DNA from: Siphonodentalium dalli
Lineage: Eukaryota; Mollusca; Scaphopoda; Gadilida; Siphonodentaliidae
Length of the DNA stretch: 64,000 nucleotides
Assembly (NCBI GenBank): GCA_032622095.1
Contig: CP136068.1
Coordinates: 2,583,314-2,647,313, forward strand
Reading direction: 5' to 3'
Shown here: positions 1-11,153 of the stretch, piece by piece
Layout: each line of letters starts with the position of its first letter
Position numbering within the stretch: the first letter of the stretch is position 1
Made by a program: the position numbers and the translations under genes
Notes under the pieces: generated by a model
Told to the model about the DNA's origin: nothing
Databases searched by the model: none
The model's input: the letters and a program-made list of their open reading frames with translations, nothing else

Positions 1-3000
1 GATTAAATTTTGAAATCCAAGATGGCCACTGGCGGCCATGTTTTTTGTCTGAATGACCCCAAAATGACTTGTTCCCATTTACATTCCAATTTCAACAGCC
101 ATGAAAAATTTTATGATGATCAGACTAAAGGTACGACCTGTAGCCCGTGCTAAAGGATTTAGTCATACAAAGAGTAAAATCCAAGATGGCTGCTGGCGGC
201 CATCTTTTTTGGCCGAATGACCCCAAAATGACTCGTTCCCATCTACATGTCATTATTAACATTCAAGAAAATTTTTATGATGATCAGACTAAAGGTAAGA
301 CCTGCAGCCCGTGATAAAGAATTTAGTCATACAAAGAGTAAAATCTAAGATGGCTGCTGGTGGCCATGTTTTTTGGCCGAATGACCCCAAAATTACTCGT
401 TCCCATCTACATGTAAATATTATCATCCATGACAAATTTCATGATGATCAGACAATCAGTACGACCTGTGGCCCGTGCTAATGGATTAAATTTTGAAATC
501 CAAGATGGCCGCTGGCGGCCATGTTTTTTGTCCGAATGACCCCAAAATGACTCGTTCCCATCTACATTCCAATATCAACAGCCATGACAAATTTTATAAT
601 GATCAGACTAAAGGTACGACCTGTAGCCCGTGCTAAAGGATTTAGTCATACAAAGAGTAAAATCCAAGATGGCTGCTGACGGCCATGTTTTTTGGCCGAA
701 TGACCCCAAAATGACTCGTTCCCATCTACATGTCATTATTAACATTCTTGACAAATTTTATGATGATCAGACTAAAAGTAGGACCTGTAGCCCGTGCTAA
801 AGGATTTAGTCATGCAAAGAGTAAAATCCAAGACGGCTGCTGGCGGCCATGTTTTTTGGCCGATTGACCCCAAAATGACTCGTTCCAATCTACATGTCAT
901 TGTTAACATCCATGACAAATTTGATGATGATCAGACTAAAGGTACCACCTGTAGCCAGTGCTAAAGAATGTAGTCATACAAAGAGTAAAATCCAAGATGG
1001 CTGCTGGCGGCCATGTTTTTGGGCCGAATGACCCCAAAATTACTCGTTCCCATCTACATGTCAATATTAACATCCATGACAAATTTCATGACGATCAGAC
1101 GAACAGTGCGACCTGTGGCCCGTGCTAATGGATTGAATTTTGAAAACAAAGATGGCCACTGGCGGCCATGTTTTTTGTCCGAATGACCCCAAAATGACTC
1201 GTTCCCATCTACATTCCAATTTCAACAACCATGATAAATTTCATGATTATCAGACTAAAGGTACGACCTGTAGCCGGTGCTAAAGGATTTAGTCATACAA
1301 AGAGTAAAATCCAAGATGGCTGCTGGCGGCCATGTTTTTTGCCCGAATAACCCAAAAATGACTCGTTCCCATCTACATGTCATTGTTAACATCCATGACA
1401 AATTTTATGACGATCTGACTAAAGGTACGACCTGTAGCCCGTGCTAAAGTATTTAGTCATATAAAGAGTAAAATCCAAGATGGCTGCTGGCGGCCATCTT
1501 TTTTGGCCGAATGACCCCAAAATGACTCGTTCCCATCTACATGTCATTATTAACATTCTTGACAAATTTTATGATGATCAGACTAAAAGTAGGACCTGTA
1601 GCCCGTGCTAAAGGATTTAGTCATGCAAAGAGTAAAATCCAAGACGGCTGCTGGCGGCCATGTTTTTTGGCCGAATGACCCCAAAATGACTCGTTCCCAT
1701 CTACATGTCATTATTAACATTCTTGACAAATTTTATGATGATCAGACTAAAAGTAGGACCTGTAGCCCGTGCTAAAGGATTTAGTCATGCAAAGAGTAAA
1801 ATCCAAGACGGCTGCTGGCGGCCATGTTTTTTGGCCGATTGACCCCAAAATGACTCGTTCCAATCTACATGTCATTGTTAACATCCATGACAAATTTGAT
1901 GATGATCAGACTAAAGGTACGACCTGTAGCCCGTGCTAAAGAATTTAGTCATACAAAGAGTAAAATCCAAGATGGCTGCTGGCGGCCATGTTTTTGGGCC
2001 GAATGACCCCAAAATTACTCGTTCCCATCTACATGTCAATATTAACATCCATGACAAATTTCATGACGATCAGACGAACAGTGCGACCTGTGGCCCGTGC
2101 TAATGGATTGAATTTTGAAAACAAAGATGGCCACTGGCGGCCATGTTTTTTGTCCGAATGACCCCAAAATGACTCGTTCCCATATACATTCCAATTTCAA
2201 CAACCATGATAAATTTCATGATTATCAGACTAAAGGTACGACCTGTAGCCCGTGCTAAAGGATTTAGTCATACAAAGAGTAAAATCCAAGATGACTGCTG
2301 GCGGCCATGTTTTTTGCCCGAATAACCCAAAAATGACTCGTTCCCATCTACATGTCATTATTAACATTCATGAAAAATTTTATGATGATCAGACTAAAGA
2401 TACAACCTGTAGCCCGTGCTAAAGGATTTAGTCATACAAAGAGTAAAATCCAAGATGGCTGCTGGCGGCCATCTTTTTTGGCCGAATGACCCCAAAATGA
2501 CTCGTTCCCATCTACATGTCATTATTAACATTCTTGACAAATTTTATGATGATCAGACTAAAAGTAGGACCTGTAGCCCGTGCTAAAGGATTTAGTCATG
2601 CAAAGAGTAAAATCCAAGACGGCTGCTGGCGGCCATGTTTTTTGGCCGAATGACCCCAAAATGACTCGTTCCCATCTACATGTCATTATTAACATTCTTG
2701 ACAAATTTTATGATGATCAGACTAAAAGTAGGACCTGTAGCCCGTGCTAAAGGATTTAGTCATGCAAAGAGTAAAATCCAAGACGGCTGCTGGCGGCCAT
2801 GTTTTTTGGCCGATTGACCCCAAAATGACTCGTTCCAATCTACATGTCATTGTTAACATCCATGACAAATTTGATGATGATCAGACTAAAGGTACGACCT
2901 GTAGCCCGTGCTAAAGAATTTAGTCATACAAAGAGTAAAATCCAAGATGGCTGCTGGCGGCCATGTTTTTGGGCCGAATGACCCCAAAATTACTCGTTCC

Positions 3001-4998
3001 CATCTACATGTCAATATTAACATCCATGACAAATTTCATGACGATCAGACGAACAGTGCGACCTGTGGCCCGTGCTAATGGATTGAATTTTGAAAACAAA
3101 GATGGCCACTGGCGGCCATGTTTTTTGTCCGAATGACCCCAAAATGACTCGTTCCCATATACATTCCAATTTCAACAACCATGATAAATTTCATGATTAT
3201 CAGACTAAAGGTACGACCTGTAGCCCGTGCTAAAGGATTTAGTCATACAAAGAGTAAAATCCAAGATGACTGCTGGCGGCCATGTTTTTTGCCCGAATAA
3301 CCCCAAAATGACTCGTTCCCATCTACATGTCATTATTAACATTCATGAAAAATTTTATGATGATCAGACTAAAGATACAACCTGTAGCCCGTGCTAAAGG
3401 ATTTAGTCATACAAAGAGTAAAATCCAAGATGGCTGCTGGCGACCATGTTTTTTGGCCGATTGACCCCAAAATTTCGTTCCCATCTACATGTCATTGTTA
3501 ACATCCATGACAAATTTTATGATGATCAGACTAAAGGTACGACCTGCAGCCCGTGATAAAGAATTTAGTCATACAAAGAGTAAAATCTAAGATGGCTGCT
3601 GGTGGCCATGTTTTTTGGCCGAATGACCCCAAAATTACTCGTTCCCATCTACATGTAAATATTATCATCCATGACAAATTTCATGATGATCAGACAATCA
3701 GTACGACCTGTGGCCCGTGCTAATGGATTAAATTTTGAAATCCAAGATGGCCGCTGGCGGCCATGTTTTTTGTCCGAATGACCCCAAAATGACTCGTTCC
3801 CATCTACATTCCAATATCAACAGCCATGACAAATTTTATAATGATCAGACTAAAGGTACGACCTGTAGCCCGTGCTAAAGGATTTAGTCATACAAAGAGT
3901 AAAATCCAAGATGGCTGCTGACGGCCATGTTTTTTGGCCGAATGACCCCAAAATGACTCGTTCCCATCTACATGTCATTATTAACATTCTTGACAAATTT
4001 TATGATGATCAGACTAAAAGTAGGACCTGTAGCCCGTGCTAAAGGATTTAGTCATGCAAAGAGTAAAATCCAAGACGGCTGCTGGCGGCCATGTTTTTTG
4101 GCCGATTGACCCCAAAATGACTCGTTCCAATCTACATGTCATTGTTAACATCCATGACAAATTTGATGATGATCAGACTAAAGGTACGACCTGTAGCCCG
4201 TGCTAAAGAATTTAGTCATACAAAGAGTAAAATCCAAGATGGCTGCTGGCGGCCATGTTTTTGGGCCGAATGACCCCAAAATTACTCGTTCCCATCTACA
4301 TGTCAATATTAACATCCATGACAAATTTCATGACGATCAGACGAACAGTGCGACCTGTGGCCCGTGCTAATGGATTGAATTTTGAAAACAAAGATGGCCA
4401 CTGGCGGCCATGTTTTTTGTCCGAATGACCCCAAAATGACTCGTTCCCATCTACATTCCAATTTCAACAGCCATGATAAATTTCATGATTATCAGACTAA
4501 AGGTACGACCTGTAGCCCGTGCTAAAGGATTTAGTCATACAAAGAGTAAAATCCAAGATGCTGCTGGCGGCCATGTTTTTTGCCCGAATAACCCAAAAAT
4601 GACTCGTTCCCATCTACATGTCATTGTTAACATCCATGACAAATTTTATGACGATCTGACTAAAGGTACGACCTGTAGCCCGTGCTAAAGGATTTAGTCA
4701 TGCAAAGAGTAAAATCGAAGATGACTGCTGGCGGCCATGTTTTTTGGCCGAATGACCCCAAAATTACTCGTTCCCATCTACATGTCAATATTAACATCCA
4801 TGACAAATTTCATGACGATCAGACGAACAGTACGGCCTGTAGCCCGTGCTAATGGATTGAACTTTGAAATCTAAGATGGCCGCTGGCGGCCATGTTTTTT
4901 TTCCGTATGACCCCAAAATGAATCATTCCGGTACAAATGTTGATGTCAACAGCTATGACAAATTTCATAATGATCCGATCAAAGGTACGACCTGTAGC
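1..4998. repeat. ~164-bp tandem array with higher-order structure (HINE/pearl-type core)
   Basis: About 30 copies of a ~164-bp unit (some 155 bp) run from the window edge. Each unit carries AAGATGGC(T/C)GCTGGCGGCC, GACCCCAAAATGACTCGTTC and GTACGACCTGTAGCCCGTGC. A marker variant (GATTGAATTTTGAAAACAAA) recurs at 1131, 2106, 3081 and 4373, giving a 975-bp higher-order unit. The block 280-1450 recurs almost unchanged at 3522-4691 (offset 3242). The array runs into a microsatellite and terminal hairpin, the layout known from bivalve pearl/HINE elements. The 5' end lies outside the window. No stable coding frame. Confidence 0.9.
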
Positions 4999-5118
4999 CT
5001 CTATTGTTGACGCGTTACGTACACACGCACACACGCACACACGCACACACGGACGACGGACGACAAAGCCATGGCAATAGCTCAAACTTTTCAAAGTAAA
5101 GTTGAGCTAATAATGTAC
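4999..5118 (+). mobile_element. 3' tail of the HINE/pearl-like element: microsatellite plus hairpin
   Basis: An (ACAC)/(CGCACACA) tract grades into GGACGACGGACGAC, followed by a short tail. The arms AGCTCAA (5079-5085) and TTGAGCT (5102-5108) form a terminal stem with further CTTT/AAAG pairing. Core repeats, then microsatellite, then tail hairpin is the order in pearl/HINE elements. That assignment is inference from layout. Confidence 0.65.
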
Positions 5119-5189
5119 ATACCCGGTACATATCATAAACAACATAATAATGAAAATTCACAAATTCATTGCTAATAAATGTATCAACT

Positions 5190-5348
5190 ACAGTAATGTC
5201 CTGAATAATCGACTCCTTAACCACAGCAGAATTATGGGTAATTTTTCAGGATTTAGTTGGAAATATGGCTTGTTGCCATTCATCGGAAAGCTCTTGGCGA
5301 TGAATGGCAACAAGCCATATTTCTGTCGATTATTTATGGCATTACTAT
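5190..5348. mobile_element. MITE family B (Tc1/mariner-like foldback), copy 1
   Basis: Full left arm beginning TA-CAGTAATG. The right arm has lost ~60 bp between the ATGGCAACAAGCC block and the terminal TCGATTATTTA...GCATTACT. Family B is a ~215-bp near-perfect palindrome with TIR CAGTAATGCCCTAAATAATC and TA on both sides. Confidence 0.9.
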
Positions 5349-5715
5349 ATCAACTAAGTACTGAGCTGTTTTCTCTGAATGAAGAGTAACTGGATCATGT
5401 TGCACACATAAGGCATTTTATTTTTTATTACTTGGTTTACGGATATCCCGACCCAATATAAAATGGTTCGTCAATAAAAATAAAATTACAGTTTTCATTT
5501 TTTTTTATTTCAGTCAATGGGAATATTAATCCAGACATAAAAAAAAGTTAGAAAAAAGTATAAGTTTACGTAAAATACACAACATCGATTGAACAGCGAA
5601 GCCTCCCAGTGATGTTTATGGTATTGAATATCGAAGCCAACATGGGGAACGCAGATATCGGCGATATTTTTTCATCTATCCATATCATGATTTAAAGAAA
5701 CATCCAAATCAAAAA
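5349..5715. other. Unassigned AT-rich sequence
   Basis: No repeat family, exon signals or RNA gene recognised. Contains several A- and T-rich tracts. Confidence 0.5.
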
Positions 5716-5920
5716 ATATATTTGTTTTTATGTGTAACCAATATATTTGTTTTTATGTGTAACCAATATATTTGTTTTTATGTGTAACCAATATATTTGT
5801 TTTTATGTGTAACCAATATATTTGTTTTTATGTGTAACCAATATATTTGTTTTTATGTGTAACCAATATATTTGTTTTTATGTGTAACCAATATATTTGT
5901 TTTTATGTGTAACCAATATT
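5716..5920. repeat. 25-bp minisatellite, 8 copies
   Basis: Unit AATATATTTGTTTTTATGTG plus TAACC, essentially identical in every copy, indicating recent expansion. Confidence 0.95.
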
Positions 5921-6076
5921 GCTTGTTTTAGATGAGGAGATAATTATACAGCAAAGATTTCATTTCTCCCGACCCTATTTTTTGACAATTTCAAATTTTA
6001 TTCTTATTTGTTTTTCTCCCACCTCCCTTACATGTACATGTAAAGAAAATCCGTAAACCAAGTCATAGAATATAAA

Positions 6077-6535
6077 ATGCCTAAACAGTTAGTTTTCCAT
6101 GAATATAAAATGCCTAAACAGTTAGTTTTCCATGAATATAAAATGCCTAAACAGTTAGTTTTCCATGATTATAAAATGCCTAAACAGTTAGTTTTCCATG
6201 AATATAAAATGCCTAAACAGTTAGTTTTCCATGATTATAAAATGCCTAAACAGTTAGTTTTCCATGAATATAAAATGCCTAAACAGTTAGTTTTCCATGA
6301 TTATAAAATGCCTAAACAGTTAGTTTTCCATGAATATAAAATGCCTAAACAGTTAGTTTTCCATGATTATAAAATGCCTAAACAGTTAGTTTTCCATGAA
6401 TATAAAATGCCTAAACAGTTAGTTTTCCATGAATATAAAATGCCTAAACAGTTAGTTTTCCATGATTATAAAATGCCTAAACAGTTAGTTTTCCATGAAT
6501 ATAAAATGCCTAAACAGTTAGTTTTTCATGATTTA
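6077..6535. repeat. 33-bp minisatellite, 14 copies (spurious 11-aa repeat frame)
   Basis: The unit begins ATGCCTAAACAGTTAGTTTT. Because 33 is divisible by 3 and the unit has no stop, it reads as a 178-aa frame repeating MPKQLVFHEYK. Copies alternate GAATAT and GATTAT (E/D) in a largely regular 66-bp pattern. There is no promoter, splice or other gene context, so I treat it as non-coding. Confidence 0.9.
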
Positions 6536-6537
6536 TT

Positions 6538-6945
6538 TTTCATCGTAGTTACAAATTTGTTAGCTTCATTCATACCGGTACTTCAAAAATCATATTCATT
6601 TCTTTCAGCATGATATAATACCAGTTTCAGCGAACCTGGGTAACAAAATACCAGTTTTGGGAACCTGTGAAATTTAGTTCCCAAAGCCATGGGATAAAGA
6701 CCAATTCAGCAGTATTACTATTTGTACTGGGGCAATATAGGGTGCAATTACAAGGGCGTCCGGTGGGTGTTGAAACTTGGAGCGTGCTACAATGTACATG
6801 TATACGACCCAGTAGAGAAGCATTGGACGTTTCAGTCACAAAAACATTTTCTCATCTTCAAATAATAAAGTTTGTGTTCATTGAACATGTAATTCTGCAA
6901 GTAATACTACATGTGCATGCATTTGAACTTTTAAAAATGCATACC
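6538..6945. other. Unassigned sequence
   Basis: Follows the 33-bp array. Two short similar phrases (ATACCAGTTT...GAACCTG) lie at 6617-6667. Nothing else recognised. Confidence 0.4.
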
Positions 6946-7159
6946 GTAAGTAATGCTCTAAATAATCGACTCCTTAACACAGCAGAATTATGGGTAATTT
7001 TTCAGGATTTAGTCAGAAATATGGCTTGTTGCCATTCAGGAAAGGTCTCAGTGAGAGCTTTCCGATGAATGGCAACAAGCTATATTTCCGACTAAATCCT
7101 GAAAAGTTACCCATGATTCTGCTGTGGTTAAGGAGTAGATTACTTAGGGCATTACTGTA
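6946..7159. mobile_element. MITE family B, copy 2 (full length)
   Basis: Both arms present. The left terminus is altered (GTAAGTAATGCTC), the right ends GGCATTACTGTA. A few bases are lost in the loop side of the left arm (CCATTCAGGAAAGG). Confidence 0.9.
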
Positions 7160-7167
7160 CATGTATT

Positions 7168-7250
7168 CAAATCCTATGATCGAATCGAATCGGCAGCACA
7201 ATCCTATGATCGAAACGAATCGGCAGCCCAATCCGCAAATTGAATCAAAT
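7168..7250. repeat. ~30-bp direct repeat, 3 degenerate copies
   Basis: Repeats of AATCCTATGATCGAA(T/A)CGAATCGGCAGC; the third copy is diverged. Confidence 0.7.
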
Positions 7251-7458
7251 CTTCACAGGGGTATATTCCCAACATCAACCTTCTATGATCCAATAAGTAT
7301 CATGCAACACAAGAACCCATTTATAGACAATTTTAGAACACCATTATAATCAGTAAATATACTTAAAGATGCATGTATGCTGTTTGGACATACATTAGCA
7401 TGCATACTGGTATATGGGGGGAAAAGTCACTTCTCCCAGCTGCTTCTCCAGACAAAAC

Positions 7459-8146
7459 GAGAGGCCGATCACGATCGGCATATGTTAACCCATCCCTTGG
7501 CGATAGTAAATTACTCTGATCGGAATTATAAATGAGAGTTTTGATGTTGAATTATAGAGTATACTGTTAGGTACTATTATAGACAATGCAATAACACAAA
7601 TTACTGGAATTTATGTGTCACTCACATTTATATTTATAAGAGAATGCACTTGAAACAGGATCTGTAATGCTGAACCACCACAGCCTTGGGTTAAATGTGA
7701 AAAGGTGACCTGGACATGCAATACTTGATCAAGAGATTCCAATATAATGATAATGTATCAAATTCTACCCACAACAGCAATCAAGATGAACACCTCACTG
7801 CTGACCGATTAATATCTGTTATACAGCAGAGCTGTCAATAAATCACAGGCTTATGTTAAATAGGCAAGGAATTCAAACTAAATTTATTTTTTTAAGAGTG
7901 AATATTTTTTTTGTTGAAAAAGAGCCATAAATCAGTTAAAAATTGTCTGATCAAACACATATTCGAACTCGATCTGTCTTTTGTGCTGAGAAATTCATAT
8001 ACAAAAATTTGGTTCTGATCATATAAAAAATGTTTGAGTTATCGCACCATGCGTAAAGTGTCTACAGACAAACAGATGGATGGACTAATGATAGTTGGTC
8101 AATCCGGATGTTGGACACTTCCATACTATGATATGGGTAAACATAA
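7459..8146 (+). mobile_element. HINE/pearl-like element L, copy 1
   Basis: Begins with CGAGAG followed by the perfect hairpin GCCGATCACGATCGGC. Holds one ~147-bp core unit (about 7905-8050, ending GTTTGAGTTATCGCA), a decayed microsatellite and a tail ending GGGTAAACAT. The second copy at 51499 shares start and end and has two cores plus a clean (ACGGACAG)n. In this copy one arm of the terminal hairpin is lost. Confidence 0.75.
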
Positions 8147-8365
8147 AAATTAGTCTTTTGTGGGTATTAAAGTATAAATTTTCCCATCTCCACCAGCATG
8201 GGGGATGCATTTGAATTTTTTGTCTGTGAAACACTGGACAAACATGACAAAATATGTGATAAAACACAATTTATTCCCATCTTTCCAGGCATAGAGACCT
8301 TCTCAGAAACCCAGAGTAAGAGTGAAAATTAATTAGATAGAGCTACAGCCTGCAAGCCCAGTCAG
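8147..8365. other. Unassigned sequence
   Basis: No recognised repeat or exon. Confidence 0.4.
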
Positions 8366-8515
8366 TGTTCGCGCTGTCGGTAGCCAAATTAGCCAATGGC
8401 TAATCTTTTTCGAATTTGGCTAAACTTTAGGCTAAACTTTTTTTGAACCCAAATGGAGACTGAAAGCATGGAGCCAGAAAGCTAATTAATAAAAGCGCTC
8501 AATAGATCGACATTC
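8366..8515. mobile_element. Possible DNA-transposon terminus running into the N gap
   Basis: CAGTGTTCGCGCTGTCGGTA followed by interleaved TAGCCAAATT/TTGGCTAA inverted motifs looks like a hAT-type end. The other end is hidden by the gap, so this is tentative. Confidence 0.3.
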
Positions 8516-8615
8516 NNNNNNNNNNNNNNNNNNNNNNNNNNNNNNNNNNNNNNNNNNNNNNNNNNNNNNNNNNNNNNNNNNNNNNNNNNNNNNNNNNNNN
8601 NNNNNNNNNNNNNNN
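8516..8615. other. Assembly gap (100 N)
   Basis: Exactly 100 N, a conventional gap of unknown size. Confidence 0.98.
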
Positions 8616-8692
8616 AAAAACCTGTGCCAATACATTCACTTAAATATGCGAGTCGTCTCGCAAATCTAAGATAATTCATTGGCCTAACAATA
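8616..8692. mobile_element. MITE family C hairpin fragment
   Basis: CCTGTGCCAATACATTC ... TTCATTGGCCTAACAA is a degenerate copy of the family C core hairpin next to the gap. Confidence 0.7.
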
Positions 8693-8693
8693 T

Positions 8694-8699
8694 CCCCCC

Positions 8700-8736
<37 letters not shown>
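8694..8736. repeat. Poly-C tract
   Basis: About 40 C in a row. The length is probably unreliable. G-quadruplex-capable on the minus strand. Confidence 0.9.
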
Positions 8737-8738
<2 letters not shown>

Positions 8739-9208
8739 AAACAACTGACAAACTACCAAGATACATGATTCACTTACTTCCCATTGGTGTTGATTACACA
8801 TCAACCAACATTGATATTCTAACATTATTTTCTATCACTGGACCTCCTATATTGGAATAATGGCCATGCACCTTATGAACTCATTATGCTCATGATGGTG
8901 GGTACTCTTTAGAGAGAAGCAAACATTTTATATGGAACATACAGCTGATGCATTTTTGTCTTTATCAGAACCTACATACAAATGGAAATAGACCATTCTT
9001 GGAGTGCTCATTCAGGAATCCGAGGGTTGAACATTCCATGAGATGAGATGTCTGTTGGAGTTATGTCCCTTGATGTACATACGATCCCAGCTGTTCACTA
9101 AAGTACTGCAGCACTAATCAGCTTATTATAAAGGACAGTTGCACCCCACAAGGAAGCATCAAGAATTTATCACTAACTTTTGATGGAAACCTCCATGTCA
9201 CTACCTAT
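8737..9208. other. Unassigned sequence
   Basis: No repeat family, exon signals or RNA gene recognised. Confidence 0.4.
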
Positions 9209-9673
9209 CAAGTCTGAGTTTAGTGTGCCTGTGTGCTGTCATTTGCAGAATAAGGTCCCCAGAGGGTGAATTTAGTGACGACATCCCGCATAGCGGGCTA
9301 GCATAACTAAATTCACCCTCTGGGGACCTCATTCTGCTTAAAGCTCATCTTCTCTCGAAAGTTTCTTTATTATCAAATTTCTATAGAAACTTCTTCACAT
9401 AGATTCTATTTCTTTTTTAGTTTAGTTTCTCTTTATACCCAAATTGGCAGATGGCATATTGCTTAATCGAGGTTCCCAATGGGTGTATATCACAATATTC
9501 ACCATTTGGGGACTTCAATCTGAAGTCTATGTCTCCCAAAGCAGATGAGGCCATGCATAATGAGGTCCCCAGAGGGTGAATTCGGTGATGTTAGCCCAGC
9601 AGGATAGCGTTACTAAATTCACCCTCTGGGGGACCTCATTCTGCAAATAACAGGCACACTAAACTCAGGCTTG
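9209..9673. mobile_element. Family E foldback (hAT-like), copy 1
   Basis: Palindromic element with inner arms GAATGAGGTCCCCAGAGGGT / ACCCTCTGGGGACCTCATTC repeated at both ends. Termini are a variant (CAAGTCTGAGTTTAGTGTGC). Flanks CTACCTAT and ATACCTAC are an imperfect 8-bp duplication. A family B copy starts 7 bp after it. Confidence 0.85.
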
Positions 9674-9679
9674 ATACCT

Positions 9680-9895
9680 ACAGTAATGCTCTAATTAATC
9701 GACTCATTAACCACAGCAGAATTATGGGTAATTTTTCAGGATTTAGTTGGAAATATGGCTTGTTGCCATTCATCGGAAAGTTCTCAGTGAGAGCTTTCCG
9801 ATAAATGGCAACAAGCCATATTTCCAACTAAATCCTGAAAAATTACACATAATTCTGCTGCCGTTAAGGAGTCGATTATTTAGGGCATTACTGTA
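9680..9895. mobile_element. MITE family B, copy 3 (full length)
   Basis: TA-CAGTAATGCTC ... GGGCATTACTG-TA, both arms complete. Confidence 0.92.
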
Positions 9896-9906
9896 CGATA
9901 CCCATC

Positions 9907-10264
9907 CAGGCGCGCCGGAAGAGGGGGGGGCAGAGGGGGCAGCTGACCCCCCTGCCCTTGACCAAGGGGGGCGAGCGAGGGAAGGACTTGCCCTTTTTCT
10001 GGAGACAGAAAATGCTTTTTGTGTGTTTAATCTCGTGTTTTTATAGCAAAATGTGACTTTTTTGGTCCAAATACCACCAATTTCACAAGAAATATTAATT
10101 TTTTCACAAAACGGCCATAAAAACCGACAAATACAATTAAAATAGGGATTTTTGCCACAATGAATTTATGGTTATTTTCCCGAGTTTGCAGAGAAAATGG
10201 CCTTTTTTGCAGGCTCTGCCCCCCCCCCCCCCCCCCCCGCCCTTGGATGCTTCCGGCGCCCCTG
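9907..10264. mobile_element. hAT-type non-autonomous element with GC-rich TIRs
   Basis: Ends CAGGCGCGCCGGAAG and (reverse complement) CAGGGGCGCCGGAAG are TIRs of the hAT CAGGG type, each followed by a run of G (C on the right). Flanks read ATACCCATC and ATACCATC, an 8-bp target duplication with one inserted C on the left. No transposase inside; the interior is AT-rich. Confidence 0.75.
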
Positions 10265-10596
10265 ATACCATCTGTTCAGAAAGTATTAGAGTACTCATCA
10301 GCTATTACAAAGGACAGAAGCAACCTACAACAAACCATCAAGATGCTATCCATAACTTTTCATGAAATCTTGTGAAAGAATCCTCCATAAAAAATTAAAC
10401 GGATGTAGAACTCACTTGGAAAACAAACCATGACACTAATTGGCAGTGCTTTTAAAAAAAAAAAAAAATAGTGCATTACTGTATACACAAAAATAGGGAA
10501 TTACTGTATACACAAAGCTTTCCTTTGTCCAAGACATAATTAACTTACATAATTTACATTTGGCACATATTGTAGATTCGTAGAATAAGACCTACT
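10265..10596. other. Unassigned sequence
   Basis: Contains a poly-A run (10455-10469) and a 20-bp direct repeat 'ATTACTGTATACACAAA' at 10484 and 10501. Otherwise nothing recognised. Confidence 0.4.
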
Positions 10597-10996
10597 TTAA
10601 CCCTTTACCCAACAGAACGGCCCTGTGCCAATGCATTCTCTTATATATGCGAGTCGACCATAGGTTGCCTCGCATATATAAGAGAATGCATTGGCTTAAC
10701 ACATTAAAAATTATAAAATTGTTAAAGAATGTAAGAAAAAATGGTAAAAAGTGTTAAAAAAAGATTTTTTTTAGGCCAATGCATTCTCTTATATATGCGA
10801 GGCGACCTATGGTCGACTCGCATATATAAGAGAATGCATTGGCACAGGGCATAACTGTAACTATCACAATGTGGTCAAGGAGCCGGTTCCAATGATATCC
10901 ATATTTGTATGGTTCTATTGAGACAGACCGAAGATATTTTAGGCTGTTGAAGCTTTATTTGGCCGGTTTTGGCCGGTTTGTTGGGTAAAGGGTTAA
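10597..10996. mobile_element. piggyBac-like MITE family C, termini type I, full copy 1
   Basis: 400 bp, bounded by TTAA with TIR CCCTTTACCCAACA / TGTTGGGTAAAGGG. Inside are two ~72-bp palindromes (CCAATGCATTCTCTTATATA...) separated by an A/T-rich spacer, and on the right a ~150-bp stretch ending GGCCGGTTTTGGCC. TTAA plus CCC(T)TT ends are the piggyBac hallmark. In this copy the left-hand counterpart of the ~150-bp stretch is missing, so the orientation is opposite to copies 2-4. Confidence 0.85.
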
Positions 10997-11153
10997 CAAT
11001 TAATGGTTTCTGTTCAGTTCCTTGTTCACAAATTTGATGTGACCTATTTTTAATGATTAGATGCTGTCTTCTTATAGTGATGTCTTATCTGTAAAGTATT
11101 CTGGGAACCTGGGTTGTTGCTTGTTGATACATATGATCATGTATAATATGATA

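Noticed and set aside
6077-6613. 178-aa protein with 14 MPKQLVFHEYK repeats
   Set aside because: 33-bp minisatellite with near-identical DNA units, no synonymous-site pattern, no splice or promoter support.
9747-9890. Recurrent peptide 'ESFPMNGNKPYFRLNPEKLP' and 'NRLLNHSRIMGNFSGFSRKYG' frames at many sites
   Set aside because: Translations of the two arms of the family B palindrome, not a protein family.
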